This document shows positions 47,831 through 57,213 of a stretch of DNA of 64,000 bases, piece by piece. Source of the stretch: Nephrocerus scutellatus (taxonomy: Eukaryota; Arthropoda; Insecta; Diptera; Pipunculidae); assembly GCA_947095585.1 (NCBI GenBank), contig OX352763.1:39606010-39670009 (forward strand), read 5' to 3'. The notes under the pieces were generated by a model. The model saw nothing but the letters and a program-made list of their open reading frames with translations. It was not told the origin of the DNA and searched no databases. Every line of letters starts with the position of its first letter. Position 1 is the first letter of the stretch. The translations under genes were made by a program, and so were the position numbers.

Positions 47831-48125
47831 CGTGCCCGTGGCTGGCTGACTGGTCAGATCTTGTGATCAAGTGGTCAGTCCAGGAGGTTCGAATCCCAGT
47901 AACACCAAAAGTATTTTTCACGGTGTCCCACCTCTCGCGACTGGGTGACAAACACGTTCTGTGAGTAATAACTTGTCACAGAAAGCTTCTCAATTCGCCG
48001 TTCGGATCCGGCCTTAAATTGTAGGTCCCTTCCATTTCTGTCCAAAAATATTCATGCGCAACACAATTGGTCGCGAGAAGCTAGGCCTTGGACCGCAATG
48101 GTCTTTCGCGCCGAATATTATTTGG
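47831..48125 (+). mobile_element. tRNA-derived SINE, full-length copy
   Basis: The head CGTGCCCGTGGCTGGCTGAC is disturbed in the box-A region by a small insertion (GACTGGTCAGATCTTGTG). Box B is AGGTTCGAATCCC. The body follows in order: TATTTTTCACGGTGTCCCAC, ACTTGTCACAGAAAGCTTCT, CAATTCGCCGTTCGG, TTAAATTGTAGGTCCC, GAGAAGCTAGGCCTTGG and CGCGCCGAATATTATT. It is the longest copy in the window, about 295 bp. Confidence 0.85.
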
Positions 48126-48169
48126 GGGTACCTTAATAGGAGTGGAAAAAGTGCCTCGAAAATTGGTCC

Positions 48170-48538
48170 AAACACGCATGCAAAACTGTATTGGTTTTCA
48201 TAGAGGTAAAGTTTGTATGTAGGAGGTAATTTCCGGAACTACTGGTCCGATTTTAATTAGGTTTCCACAATTGTACAATTGTTTTTTGCTCCTGAGGTTA
48301 TAGGCTATAGTTTTGTGTTAGTAGAGGGCGGAGAAAGTAGTGGTGTTGGTCAGTATGGGGAAGGGGTAAGTTGGTGTGGGTCAGTGGGGTGGTCATTTAT
48401 GTGGGGGTTAGTCTGGTTGGGTCAGTAGGAGGAGAGGGGGGGGGGGTGCAGCCGGTCAACGCTTGTTATTTTAAACTTTTGAGAGGTCGCGATATCTTGA
48501 TGGTGAGTGTCCCAGGTAACACCGGTGTTAACAGCTAG
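48170..48538 (+). mobile_element. Putative non-autonomous Helitron 3' part
   Basis: The right end GGTAACACCGGTGTTAACAG then CTAG followed by T has a perfect palindrome AACACCGGTGTT 5 bp before CTAG, as expected of a Helitron 3' hairpin and CTRR terminus. The body begins with GAACTACTGGTCCGATTTTA, a phrase common in insect Helitron-type repeats, and has a G-rich middle (GGGGGGGGGG at about 48437). The 5' TC end was not located. Confidence 0.45.
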
Positions 48539-48699
48539 TGGAGAACATTTTGAAAAACAATAAACCATTTTCGATAAATAGATATTTGATTTTGTTCTCT
48601 AATCCCGAATTATAAAACGCAACTAAAAAAATATATAATTTAGACACTGCATTGCTAGTTGACGTAAACGGTCTAAGATGTAAAAAACTATTTTTTGTT

Positions 48700-48990
48700 A
48701 TCTACTTTTTACAGTGAACGCAGGATCAATGAGCCCGAACAAAGAGCGCATACGGGAGACGGCAACCTAAAGCATTCCCAGTGTGAATTTTTAATCTCCA
48801 ATATCAACAACCACATTATCTAAAGCGAGACCTTGACACCGATGAAGACTTATCGCATATGCAAGTTGTAATTGAAATTGCTTTCTGGTAAATGTATTTG
48901 ACCCGGACACAGAAACTGGCGGAATACGCAAGATGTTAGTAGTTTGAATTTGTTTTGGGCCTGAACACGAAGCAAGCTCAACAATGATGT
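48700..48990 (-). pseudogene. Helitron/PIF1 helicase C-terminal fragment
   Basis: Minus-strand translation reads TNILRIPPV, FTRKQFQLQLAYAISLHRC and then QGLALDNVVVDIGD. This is the terminal helicase motif region ('RRQFPLQLAYA.TIHKCQGLTLD.VVVD.G'). A stop follows near 48815 and the sequence decays in LRLPSPV. It lies in opposite orientation to the putative Helitron end at 48538. Confidence 0.7.
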
Positions 48991-49735
48991 GTATTAGGAA
49001 TTATCAATAAAACGACCATATTCATGACGCTCACAGACAATATTCCGATCGCTTCATTGCACAAACCGCAGTTGTGTATACTTTTTATTTAAGATCAACT
49101 CTTTGCTCCCTCTCATAGACAAAGTACTGCACTTACTGCACTTGGATGACACAGCATTGTCATAACTTCGTAGTTATTATTTAGGTTATAATTTAGAATA
49201 TCTAAATTTTTCGACATCAGTCGAAGAGTATTGAGGTTAATTCGTAAAGGTTGCTGATGAGAAACTAAGAGCTGATAATCATCTTTTGTGATTTCTCACA
49301 TTGCTGTTCGACACAAACTTGATTATCTTAGCGATTTGTCTTACGATTTGAGCTAGCAAGAAGTACCCAGTAATCACATATTGGATTGCAGTAAAGAGGA
49401 ACATCAGTAACAGACTACAGTTTTGGTTGAAATCACCAAAGAACAACACAATAAAACGTCCAAGTTTTTTATTCATAGGTAAAGCTGAACAAAGACTTTG
49501 GTCCAAGTTGCCCATAATTCTAAGACCCATCATTGAAAAGTAATCAATTATGACGACGATCCCAATGCCAGCTATATTTTGTTGAAATTGCAGTAAAGAT
49601 TCTCTTGACAGATCAGTTCCTCTTAAGTTTATCAGCCGTAATGCGCTATGTAGGGTTTTATTTTTCCCTTGAAACTTCTATTTAGTATTTTCAATTCCTA
49701 TCAATATTATATTTACATCTAATTAATGAATAAAA
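48991..49735. other. Unassigned AT-rich DNA
   Basis: An 84-codon minus-strand frame (49279-49533) has no recognised motif. It may be further Helitron debris, but this is not supported. Confidence 0.3.
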
Positions 49736-50432
49736 AACAACCCATAAAAATACAATTTTTCATGTAAATTCTCTAATAGGAGATGGGTATGTGTTAAAAT
49801 TTGAAGAAAACCGCGCTAATTTTTAAAAAATGTACATGGACACCACACGGGATCAGGGCACGATCACTCCAACAAACTTACAAAAAGTTTTGTTCATCAG
49901 TGATACACATGTGTTTAAAATTTGAAGAAAATCGAGCTAATTTTTAAAAAATTTATTTGGGCACCAATCGGACCTCAGGGCCTCACTTCAAAAACTTTAC
50001 AAAAAATTTTGTCCATCGGAGATACACATGTATATAAAATTTGAAGAAAATCGGGTTATTTTTTTTAAAAAAAAAGTTATGGGGCCCCACGAACCCGTGC
50101 CCGGGGTCTCCAAAATTTTTACAAAAAGTGTTGTATATTAGAGATACACATGTGTATAAAACTTGAAGCAAATCGAGTAAAATTTTGTAAAATATTTGTA
50201 GGGGAGCCCCCCGACCCCGTAGCCCGAGGGGCCTCAAATTTTAATAGAAAGTGTTGTCTCCGGAAATAAACATGTGTGCAAAATTTCAATAAAATCAGGC
50301 TTTGGGAAGTGGGTTAAAAATTGATCGCAAGATTCCACGACAGACAGACGTCCGACAGCCGACCGATTTCCGACCGACATCCGTGCAACGTGAAGTGAAG
50401 TTAATATAGAGAATTTAATAAAAATACAATGT
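49736..50432 (+). repeat. Foldback-like dispersed repeat (TAAATTCTCTA termini), copy B
   Basis: It begins CCCATAAAAATACAATTTTT then GTAAATTCTCTAAT and ends TTAATATAGAGAATTTA. Inside are four to five units of about 115-130 bp, each with ACAAAAA(G/T)TGTTGT, ATACACATGTG and AAATTTGAAGAAAATCG. Some units keep a GGCCCC or CCCCCCGA stretch. The 3' part holds a GACAGACGTCCGACAGCCGA spacer in place of the CCAGCCAC tandem of copy A. Confidence 0.75.
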
Positions 50433-50451
50433 AATTGATATAATTTCAAAA

Positions 50452-50675
50452 AAACAACCCATAAAAATTTTTCGTGTAAATTCTCTAGTCGGGAATACAC
50501 AATGTGCAGTTTGAATAAAATCGGGTAATTTTTTAAAATTTTTGTTAGAGAGTCCCCCGAACCCGGAACCATTTCACTACCAAATTTTTACAAAAAGTGT
50601 TGTCCATCGGAGATACAGATGCATATAAAATTTAAAGAAAATCGGGTATTTTTTTGATAAAATATGTATGGGTAC
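50452..50675 (+). repeat. Foldback-like repeat copy C, left part (interrupted)
   Basis: It starts ACAACCCATAAAAATTTTTC and runs in the same orientation as copy B until GTAC (50672-50675), where the LTR element enters. Its continuation is at 59787-59864. Confidence 0.75.
50672..50675. other. Target-site duplication GTAC (left)
   Basis: GTAC flanks the left LTR and is repeated at 59787-59790 after the right LTR. Four bases is the usual size for Gypsy-type integrases. Confidence 0.9.
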
Positions 50676-51238
50676 TGTTGGGTCGTGGTAATATATCGAA
50701 AAATAAAACACAGATGGGTTAGTTTATATAAAGTGTTTAATGATCTGACCGCTAGGCAACTTGCCTAATCGGATGTTTGAAATTGACTGCCTCATCCATC
50801 GTTCCATTTCTTCCTCCATGCCTTTGACTTGATTTTTTAGTGCAGGTCAAACTGAACCGTTCTGTTGACCTGCATGTTTACGCATCACCATTCTCGCAGT
50901 CGTTGTACGAACAAGCGAATGCGAGAATGCAATTGACAATAGAAAATGTAGACGCCGCGGTGGGTCGTCGGTATCCGATTTAGGATTTGGGAAAAAAAGG
51001 ATAGATTGAAGACGCCGCGGTGGGTCGTCGGATTTAGAATAATAGGAATTGTAGACGCCGCGGTGGGTCGTCGGATTTAGGATAATGGATTTGGGTTATT
51101 GGAAAAATGGGTAATGTTACATTATGGATAATGTAACATTAGAAAAAATAGGAAATGTGCATAGCACATGTTTGGGAAAGGAAGGATATTATGAAATGTG
51201 CGTAGCACATGTCTAAGGAGTTGTGTGTGGTCACAACA
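50676..51238 (-). repeat. 3' LTR (563 bp)
   Basis: The ends are TGTTG...CAACA. It matches 59224-59786 at a constant offset of 8548 with no difference found by eye. It holds three copies of a 21-bp GC-rich word starting GACGCCGCGGTGGG (50951, 51011, 51054). It also holds a chain of hairpins: 50841-50874 (10-bp arms), 50890-50928 (9-bp arms), 51112-51141 (14-bp arms, 2-nt loop), 51155-51169 and 51196-51210. In sense orientation a TATATAAA and an ATTAAA hexamer lie about 50-65 nt from the LTR 3' end. No AATAAA was found. Confidence 0.95.
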
Positions 51239-51251
51239 CTCCTCCCCCCTT
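51239..51251 (-). promoter_or_regulatory. Polypurine tract (plus-strand primer)
   Basis: In sense orientation AAGGGGGGAGGAG ends exactly at the 3' LTR start TGTTG. This is the standard position of the RNase H-resistant primer for plus-strand DNA synthesis. Confidence 0.9.
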
Positions 51252-51417
51252 AGAATACGAAAGACGCGCGACGTTAGGAGAGAAGACTTTCGGCATATGG
51301 CATGTAGGAGTCAATGAACGATGAATGTAGTTTAGTGATTCTGCTATACGATATGAAATAGATATTTATTAAACAATTTTTGTTTGCCTAGCACGCTTAT
51401 ACACGAGTACAATATTT

Positions 51418-51475
<58 letters not shown>

Positions 51476-51660
51476 GACATTATTTATTTGTTTTATAATT
51501 TTATATTTATAATTTGTTTGAAATGATAATAATAATATTGTATTTCTTTTTTTTTTTATTGATAAGAAATGATTGTATATATATGTATTTTCTTTTAATA
51601 TATATATAAATGATTACAAATTGGAAATTTTTTTTTGAGATGTTATTTTGAATTTTTTTT
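51252..51660 (-). other. 3' untranslated region with A55 tract
   Basis: The AT-rich stretch between the Env stop and the polypurine tract contains an uninterrupted run of 55 T on the plus strand (51420-51474), that is A55 in the element's sense strand. No coding is seen. Confidence 0.8.
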
Positions 51661-53463
51661 TTATGGATTTTCTGCTACATTTTCTCCTGCTTCTTTGTTC
51701 ACCGAGACTTTTATTTTAAAGTATTTCTTTATTACATGTATTAATATGCAAATTAGACATATGGCAATGAGGGTAGAGGTCGAAATATATAAAGTTTCAT
51801 GTTTTATTGTTATAAATGATGTATCTTTTCTTACTAAATCTTTTACGTTAATACTGAATTTATCCAAATTTAACTTTTCAACATGTATTATGTGGGATGA
51901 GATTTGGGATAGGTTACTGGGGATATCGATTTTTTCAATTACGGGTATGGCCTGGAAATGGTAGAGAATAGGGACCTTGTTGTAAATGTCATTTGACGCC
52001 TGCAAGTAAATTTCGTTCGTTACTGCCTTGCAGTATGGCTTTATTTTAAGGATTCCGCTGTCTGATAATTTTATTGTGTGTGGAGTATCGCCACATATGA
52101 TTCGTACGTTTTTTGGTTCTGGCATAACATATAGCCATGAGTTTTTGTTCTTCAACGTGAACCATAACTCGTGTTTGAGTTGGAATACTCGATATTCACA
52201 AATCTGTGGATTTGGGTTTCCTGATATTAGCTGTATTATGCAATTATTCATGTCATAATTATGTATAACGAAATTTTGTTGGCACACGAAATGTTCTGGT
52301 TCGCTTGTGATACATTTTTCCAAATCATTAATGCTCAAAAATATGTATCTCCTGTAGTTCTCGTTAACGGCAACGAGTTCGCTACCAGTTGAGACGTATC
52401 GATATGTGTGCTCTAGATATTTTGTGGGGAGAGGGGTAATTCTAAATAGATTAAATTCTTCGTTAACCATCGGTATGCTGACCTGAATCATAAAATTTCC
52501 ATTTACATAAATGGGTGTCGTTGTTGCTAGTGAATTGATTATAGGTAGATTTAACCTGGAAATTTTCTGTGGAAACCTTACGTTGTGCGGGAGTTCGGCC
52601 TGTATCTGGTTTAACGTAGCAATAAAAATGTCTGAATTTAAAAATCTGCTGTCTAATCTTCCTAATTTTGCCTCTTGCAAAATGTCAAGTAATTCTGCTT
52701 GTTTTGCCAAAATTTGGGAAGCGCATATGGATATAAGGTATGACATTTCGTCAAAACTGTGAAGTATTTTTTCAAAGTTCGTGAGATTTACCAGCTTAGC
52801 TGAATTTTCTTTAATTTCTTTGGTTATTAAATTAAAGTTATTATTTACGTTACGTGTCGTGTCATTAAGTGCATCAAAAACGTTTGATATTATAGTCAAT
52901 TGTTCTTTTGTCATGTGGTAGAGGCTATTTTGGTTTTCCGAGAGGGTTTGTAATGCGTTTTCTATCTTTACAGCGTCTTGAGAGTCCATTGTTCCGAAAA
53001 GGAATTTCTGGATATAACCTATACCGTTAAATAAACCTCCGTTTGTAATTGTCGTACTTCTTTTAGTAAGTCTTGTCCCCAATAGGATACCATCCAGCAT
53101 CCTATTATTTTGCTGTACCTCGTTAAGAGAGTGTTTCAGCATTTGTAGGGTCATTTTACAGCGGCCTATAGGATACTCTTTTGTCGTATTCTCGCATAGA
53201 TCCGAGAGCGTGTTAATGTTTTTCTTTAAGGTTTTGGCATTGGTATTTGTTATTGAATTATTAAAATAGAATAGGAATGTCCATTTTGTGAAGGATTTTT
53301 CGAGTACGCCTATGGGTTCCAAATAAACACCTGTAGTGTTTAGTGGTAGTTGTTGATGTAGCTGCGCTGCAGCCGCACTTAGTGCGCAAACAAGGATTAA
53401 GTAACTGAAATTGAAAACACAGAAAATTCGTGTTTTAATATTTTGGTATTTTGTGTGTGTCAT
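51661..53463 (-). CDS. env: Envelope glycoprotein precursor (errantivirus Env)
   Basis: 600 residues from an ATG at 53463. Residues about 12-33 form a hydrophobic signal peptide. A dibasic site, RLTKR at 131-135, is followed by a Gly/Phe-rich segment (GGLFNGIGYIQKFLFG, 142-157). This fits cleavage into surface and transmembrane subunits with a fusion segment, as in errantivirus Env and baculovirus F proteins. It is not a perfect R-X-K/R-R furin site. A single membrane anchor lies at about 558-578 with a short basic cytoplasmic tail of about 22 residues. Several N-X-S/T sites are present. No stops are seen. It lies 9 nt after the Pol stop and in the same frame. In relatives env is made from a spliced RNA, but no splice acceptor was identified here. 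Confidence 0.9.
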   Translation of the reverse strand: MTHTKYQNIKTRIFCVFNFSYLILVCALSAAAAQLHQQLPLNTTGVYLEPIGVLEKSFTKWTFLFYFNNSITNTNAKTLKKNINTLSDLCENTTKEYPIGRCKMTLQMLKHSLNEVQQNNRMLDGILLGTRLTKRSTTITNGGLFNGIGYIQKFLFGTMDSQDAVKIENALQTLSENQNSLYHMTKEQLTIISNVFDALNDTTRNVNNNFNLITKEIKENSAKLVNLTNFEKILHSFDEMSYLISICASQILAKQAELLDILQEAKLGRLDSRFLNSDIFIATLNQIQAELPHNVRFPQKISRLNLPIINSLATTTPIYVNGNFMIQVSIPMVNEEFNLFRITPLPTKYLEHTYRYVSTGSELVAVNENYRRYIFLSINDLEKCITSEPEHFVCQQNFVIHNYDMNNCIIQLISGNPNPQICEYRVFQLKHELWFTLKNKNSWLYVMPEPKNVRIICGDTPHTIKLSDSGILKIKPYCKAVTNEIYLQASNDIYNKVPILYHFQAIPVIEKIDIPSNLSQISSHIIHVEKLNLDKFSINVKDLVRKDTSFITIKHETLYISTSTLIAICLICILIHVIKKYFKIKVSVNKEAGENVAENP

Positions 53464-53472
53464 GTTAAGTGT

Positions 53473-56400
53473 TTATGTATTTGTGTGCGCTTGTGTGTAT
53501 GGTTTAATTAAATTATTGTGTATGACTTTTTCCTTCCTACCAATTTTAATTCTAGAATTCTCTGGGGATAGAATTTCTACGATTTCGTAGGGTCCTTCGA
53601 AGATGGGGGTAAGTTTTTTGTTAACCCTATTTTTTATTTCTAGTAGAACTTTGTCTCCTACGTTAAAGTTAGTTTCTTTGCAGTTTTGATCGTAATAGGT
53701 TTTTGACTTTTCTTTCGCTTTTATTTGGTTATTACGAATTATTTCATAGCCGGTTTGCATTTTTTCTTTTATCTCAGCGACATAATCATCGTAGTTGTAT
53801 GTAGGCTGTACGCTTCTGTTAAGAGTTGAGGGAATTGGAGCTTCGAATCCGTATAGGGCTTCAAATGGGCTGTAATTTGTGCTTGAATGTGAGGTGGTAT
53901 TATAGCAAAATATCGCATAATCCATATACTGATCCCAATTTGCTTGATCTTTACTTGCATAATTTCTTAGATAGTCGCCTAAAGTTCTATGCGATCTTTC
54001 GAGTGAGCCATTTGACTGAGGATGGTATGGGCTTGTTTGTATTTTATGAATCTTTAGTGTTTTGCAAATATTTTTGAATAATTCACTTGTGAAATTCGTT
54101 CCTTGATCCGTAAGTATTGTTTGTGGTATTCCAAAGGTGCAAACTATTTTCTTTATCAGTGCTTCAGCCACCGTTCTGGCTTCTTGGTTGGGTATAGCTA
54201 TTGCTTGGACGAATTTCGTTAAATCATCCTGAAATGTAAGTATATATTTGTTATTGTTTTCAGTAATTGGCAGTGGTCCCACTATATCAAGAGCTATTCT
54301 TTCGAATGGAACTTTCGCTGTTGTAGTGATGACCATAGGGATTTTGTTGCGTGTATATACTTTATTCTTCTGGCATAGTTCACAAGACATGATGTATTTC
54401 TTTATGTCTACATACATATTTTTCCATTTGTACGCCTTTCTGATACGCTTTAGTGTGCGTTTAACTCCTTGATGACCTCCTAAGGGTGTGTCGTGAAATT
54501 CAAACAGTATTTGCTTTATTTTCACTGGGTCTGTGATTTCTGTAACATGATTGTCCTGCTCAGGTTCGCCTGGCGTCATCTTGCTACAACTACGGGTTAC
54601 CACATTAATTTCTGGTACATTTAAACGCGACAAAGCATCCGCATTCGTATTTAGATGTCCCGCTTTATGCGAGACCGTGAAGTCATACTCCTCTAGTTTT
54701 ATGCGCCAGCGCATTATTCTCGAAGAAGGATCCTTCAGGTTGAACATCCATACCAGTGGCTTATGGTCGGTAATGACTTCAAAGTGGCGTCCGAAAACGT
54801 ATGGTCTAAAGTGTGTGACTGCCCAGACTACTGCAAGAGCTTCCTTCTCGATAGTAGAATAGTTTTTTTCGGCCTTGTTTAGTATTCTACTGGCAAACGC
54901 TATTGGTAGATCATTATCGTTTGAATCTCGCTGGGATAATACCGCGCCTATAGCTTCGTTGCTAGCGTCGGAAGTGATATAAAAAGTTTTTGCAAAATTT
55001 GGGTAAATGAGTATAGGTGGTTGAACTATAGACTTTTTTAGTTTTCTAAAGGATTCGTCACAAAAAGCGTCCCACTTAAAAGGTACGTCTTTACGAAGAA
55101 GTTTATTCAGCGGATTTGCAATTTGTGAATAATTTTTAATAAATTTTCGGTAATACCCGGACAGACCTAGAAATGATTTTATTTGTTTTTGGGTTTTAGG
55201 AATTTCGATATTATTAATCGCTGCAATCTTATCGGGATCTGGTTTAACACCGTCTGCTGTAATGACGTGTCCTAAATACATAACTTCTGTTTGAAGGAAT
55301 TTGCATTTAGATAATTTGATTTTTAGATTGAATTTGTCTAGAGCTTTAAAAACTTCAATAAGCTTCTTGTTGTGATCTTGCAAATTTTTCCCGTAAATCA
55401 CAATGTCGTCAAGATATACTAAACACATAAAACCTTGCAATCCAGAGAGAACAACGTTCATAAGTCTCTGGAATGTTGGCGGAGCATTTCGTAAACCAAA
55501 CGGCATTCTGTTGAACTCGAAATGACCGTTGGTAGTACTAAACGCTGTTTTTTCTTTATCCTCTTCAGTAATTTCGATTTGGTGGAAACCATCCACCAGA
55601 TCTAGCGTAGTAAAGTACTTGGAGTCTCCAAGTTGCCCAAGAATGTCTTCGATATTGGGGATTGGGTATGCGTCTGGAATTGTAGCCTCATTTAATTTTC
55701 GGTAGTCTATTACGACTCTCCATTTTTGATCTCCTTTTTTGGGGACTACCAGAAGTGGCGCATTCCACGGACTAGTACTGGGTCTAATTACGTCATCTTG
55801 AAGCATTTTATTAACTTGTTTTCTTATCTCCTGTTTGTGGATTTCTGCTAGGCGATATGGGCGTATGTTTGCAGGAACAGTGTTTTCTGTCTTAATGGAA
55901 TGCTTTATTCCTGATGTGGTACTTAATTTGTCGCCTTCAATAAAGAATAAGTGATTAAAATTTCTGCAGATTTCCTCTATGGATTGCTTTTCTTCTAGAT
56001 TTAAGTGAATAAGATTTAATTCTGTTTTAAGTTTTTCTAATCTTTCTTCGACTACTTGGTCGGTTGATATCGAGTTTAGGTTATACACTGTGTAATGGTC
56101 CATGTTTTCAGATTTAAGGCTTAAGTTTTTTATACTAACATCTTCGTTGTTGGTATTTAAAATGGATATGAATACGTAACCGTCTTTGGGTGCTGTTATC
56201 GTTGATGCCGAATACACGCGTGGAGCTATTTCCTGAGAAAAATATATTTGTTCCATTTTCTCTTTTACTGGTCCATATTTTACCCACTTTTCAGTTCTAG
56301 CTGGAATTGTTAAGGTCTTCCATTCGTTGCTGAAGTCTACTGTAAATTGTCTGTTTTTGTAGTGGTATACAAATATATTGTCATTGTAATCCACTATCGC

Positions 56401-57213
56401 ATTAAATTTTCTAAAAAAATCTTCACCTATGATTCCATCTTGCGTAATAGGGAAGTTTTGTGGTACTATGTGAAAAGGATGTTTGAGAAGTTGACCTGGT
56501 GTAATTTCGATGTTTAGTAGTATTGTACCTAGCGTTGACGTAGACGTTTTGCCTATACCTGTCAGTTCAATAACATTTTTTAAGTTTACCTCGGCATTTA
56601 GTTTTAATGTTCCGAGTTTTATTAAACTAAGGCTTGCCCCCGTATCGAGCAGCATAATATTAGATTTAGCCTTTGATTCCTGAGACTTTATTTTTATCTC
56701 GCTTTTAAAAGTAGATGCTCTGTTTATAGATGAGATATTGGCTATTTGTTTAGCTGAACTTGATTCAGTATCTGGACTTCTGGTTAGAAATTGATGTAGC
56801 CTTCGGATTTGGCTTTGGCTTCGATTTTGATGGTGGTGTTCATTTAGCAGAATATTTTGTTTTATTGTTTGCTTTCGGACTTTTTCCGGATTTGAGTCTC
56901 TGTTAGGCATTCTATGGCCAGGAGCATGTGGAATAGTTCGATTTAAACTATCGGATTTATATTTTTGAGACAGCTCGATTTGAATTTGATTTTGAGAATT
57001 CGTTTTTCGATTTTGATTTTGATTTTGATTTTGATTTTGATTTTGATTTTGATTTTGATTTTGATTTTGATTTTGATTTTGATTTTGATTTTGATTTTGA
57101 TTTTGATTTTGATTTTGATTTTGATTTTGATTTTGATTTTGATTTTGATTTTGATTTTGATTTTGATTTTGATTTTGATTTTGATTTTGATTTTGATTTT
57201 GATTTACGCACAA
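53473..57213 (-). CDS. pol: Pol polyprotein (protease, RT, RNase H, integrase)
   Basis: 1246 codons counted from a TTG at 57213. There is no ATG, and the frame is open upstream to about 57286, overlapping Gag, so entry by -1 frameshift is expected. Residues 4-68 are alternating Asn/Gln. Protease: DTGAS at 190-194. RT: RMPFGL at 569 and the catalytic YLDD at 600-603. RNase H: TSDAS, Asp 749, with IEKEALA near 788 and TDHKPL at 816. Integrase: zinc-binding H907, H914, C944, C947; catalytic D976, D1036 and E1072, with 35 residues between the last two (DD35E). A chromodomain is not evident. It is intact with no internal stop. It supplies processing, reverse transcription and integration of the element. 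Pol stop is TAA at 53473-53475. Confidence 0.95.
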   Translation of the reverse strand: MCVNQNQNQNQNQNQNQNQNQNQNQNQNQNQNQNQNQNQNQNQNQNQNQNQNQNQNQNQNQNQNQNQNRKTNSQNQIQIELSQKYKSDSLNRTIPHAPGHRMPNRDSNPEKVRKQTIKQNILLNEHHHQNRSQSQIRRLHQFLTRSPDTESSSAKQIANISSINRASTFKSEIKIKSQESKAKSNIMLLDTGASLSLIKLGTLKLNAEVNLKNVIELTGIGKTSTSTLGTILLNIEITPGQLLKHPFHIVPQNFPITQDGIIGEDFFRKFNAIVDYNDNIFVYHYKNRQFTVDFSNEWKTLTIPARTEKWVKYGPVKEKMEQIYFSQEIAPRVYSASTITAPKDGYVFISILNTNNEDVSIKNLSLKSENMDHYTVYNLNSISTDQVVEERLEKLKTELNLIHLNLEEKQSIEEICRNFNHLFFIEGDKLSTTSGIKHSIKTENTVPANIRPYRLAEIHKQEIRKQVNKMLQDDVIRPSTSPWNAPLLVVPKKGDQKWRVVIDYRKLNEATIPDAYPIPNIEDILGQLGDSKYFTTLDLVDGFHQIEITEEDKEKTAFSTTNGHFEFNRMPFGLRNAPPTFQRLMNVVLSGLQGFMCLVYLDDIVIYGKNLQDHNKKLIEVFKALDKFNLKIKLSKCKFLQTEVMYLGHVITADGVKPDPDKIAAINNIEIPKTQKQIKSFLGLSGYYRKFIKNYSQIANPLNKLLRKDVPFKWDAFCDESFRKLKKSIVQPPILIYPNFAKTFYITSDASNEAIGAVLSQRDSNDNDLPIAFASRILNKAEKNYSTIEKEALAVVWAVTHFRPYVFGRHFEVITDHKPLVWMFNLKDPSSRIMRWRIKLEEYDFTVSHKAGHLNTNADALSRLNVPEINVVTRSCSKMTPGEPEQDNHVTEITDPVKIKQILFEFHDTPLGGHQGVKRTLKRIRKAYKWKNMYVDIKKYIMSCELCQKNKVYTRNKIPMVITTTAKVPFERIALDIVGPLPITENNNKYILTFQDDLTKFVQAIAIPNQEARTVAEALIKKIVCTFGIPQTILTDQGTNFTSELFKNICKTLKIHKIQTSPYHPQSNGSLERSHRTLGDYLRNYASKDQANWDQYMDYAIFCYNTTSHSSTNYSPFEALYGFEAPIPSTLNRSVQPTYNYDDYVAEIKEKMQTGYEIIRNNQIKAKEKSKTYYDQNCKETNFNVGDKVLLEIKNRVNKKLTPIFEGPYEIVEILSPENSRIKIGRKEKVIHNNLIKPYTQAHTNT
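57009..57204 (-). repeat. (TCAAAA)n hexanucleotide array inside pol
   Basis: A perfect TTTTGA run on the plus strand of about 195 bp, or 32.5 units. In the Pol frame it encodes Asn followed by 32 Gln-Asn pairs. It starts 1-2 nt after the Gag stop codon and precedes the protease by about 120 residues. Its hexamer period keeps the frame whatever the copy number. Confidence 0.95.
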
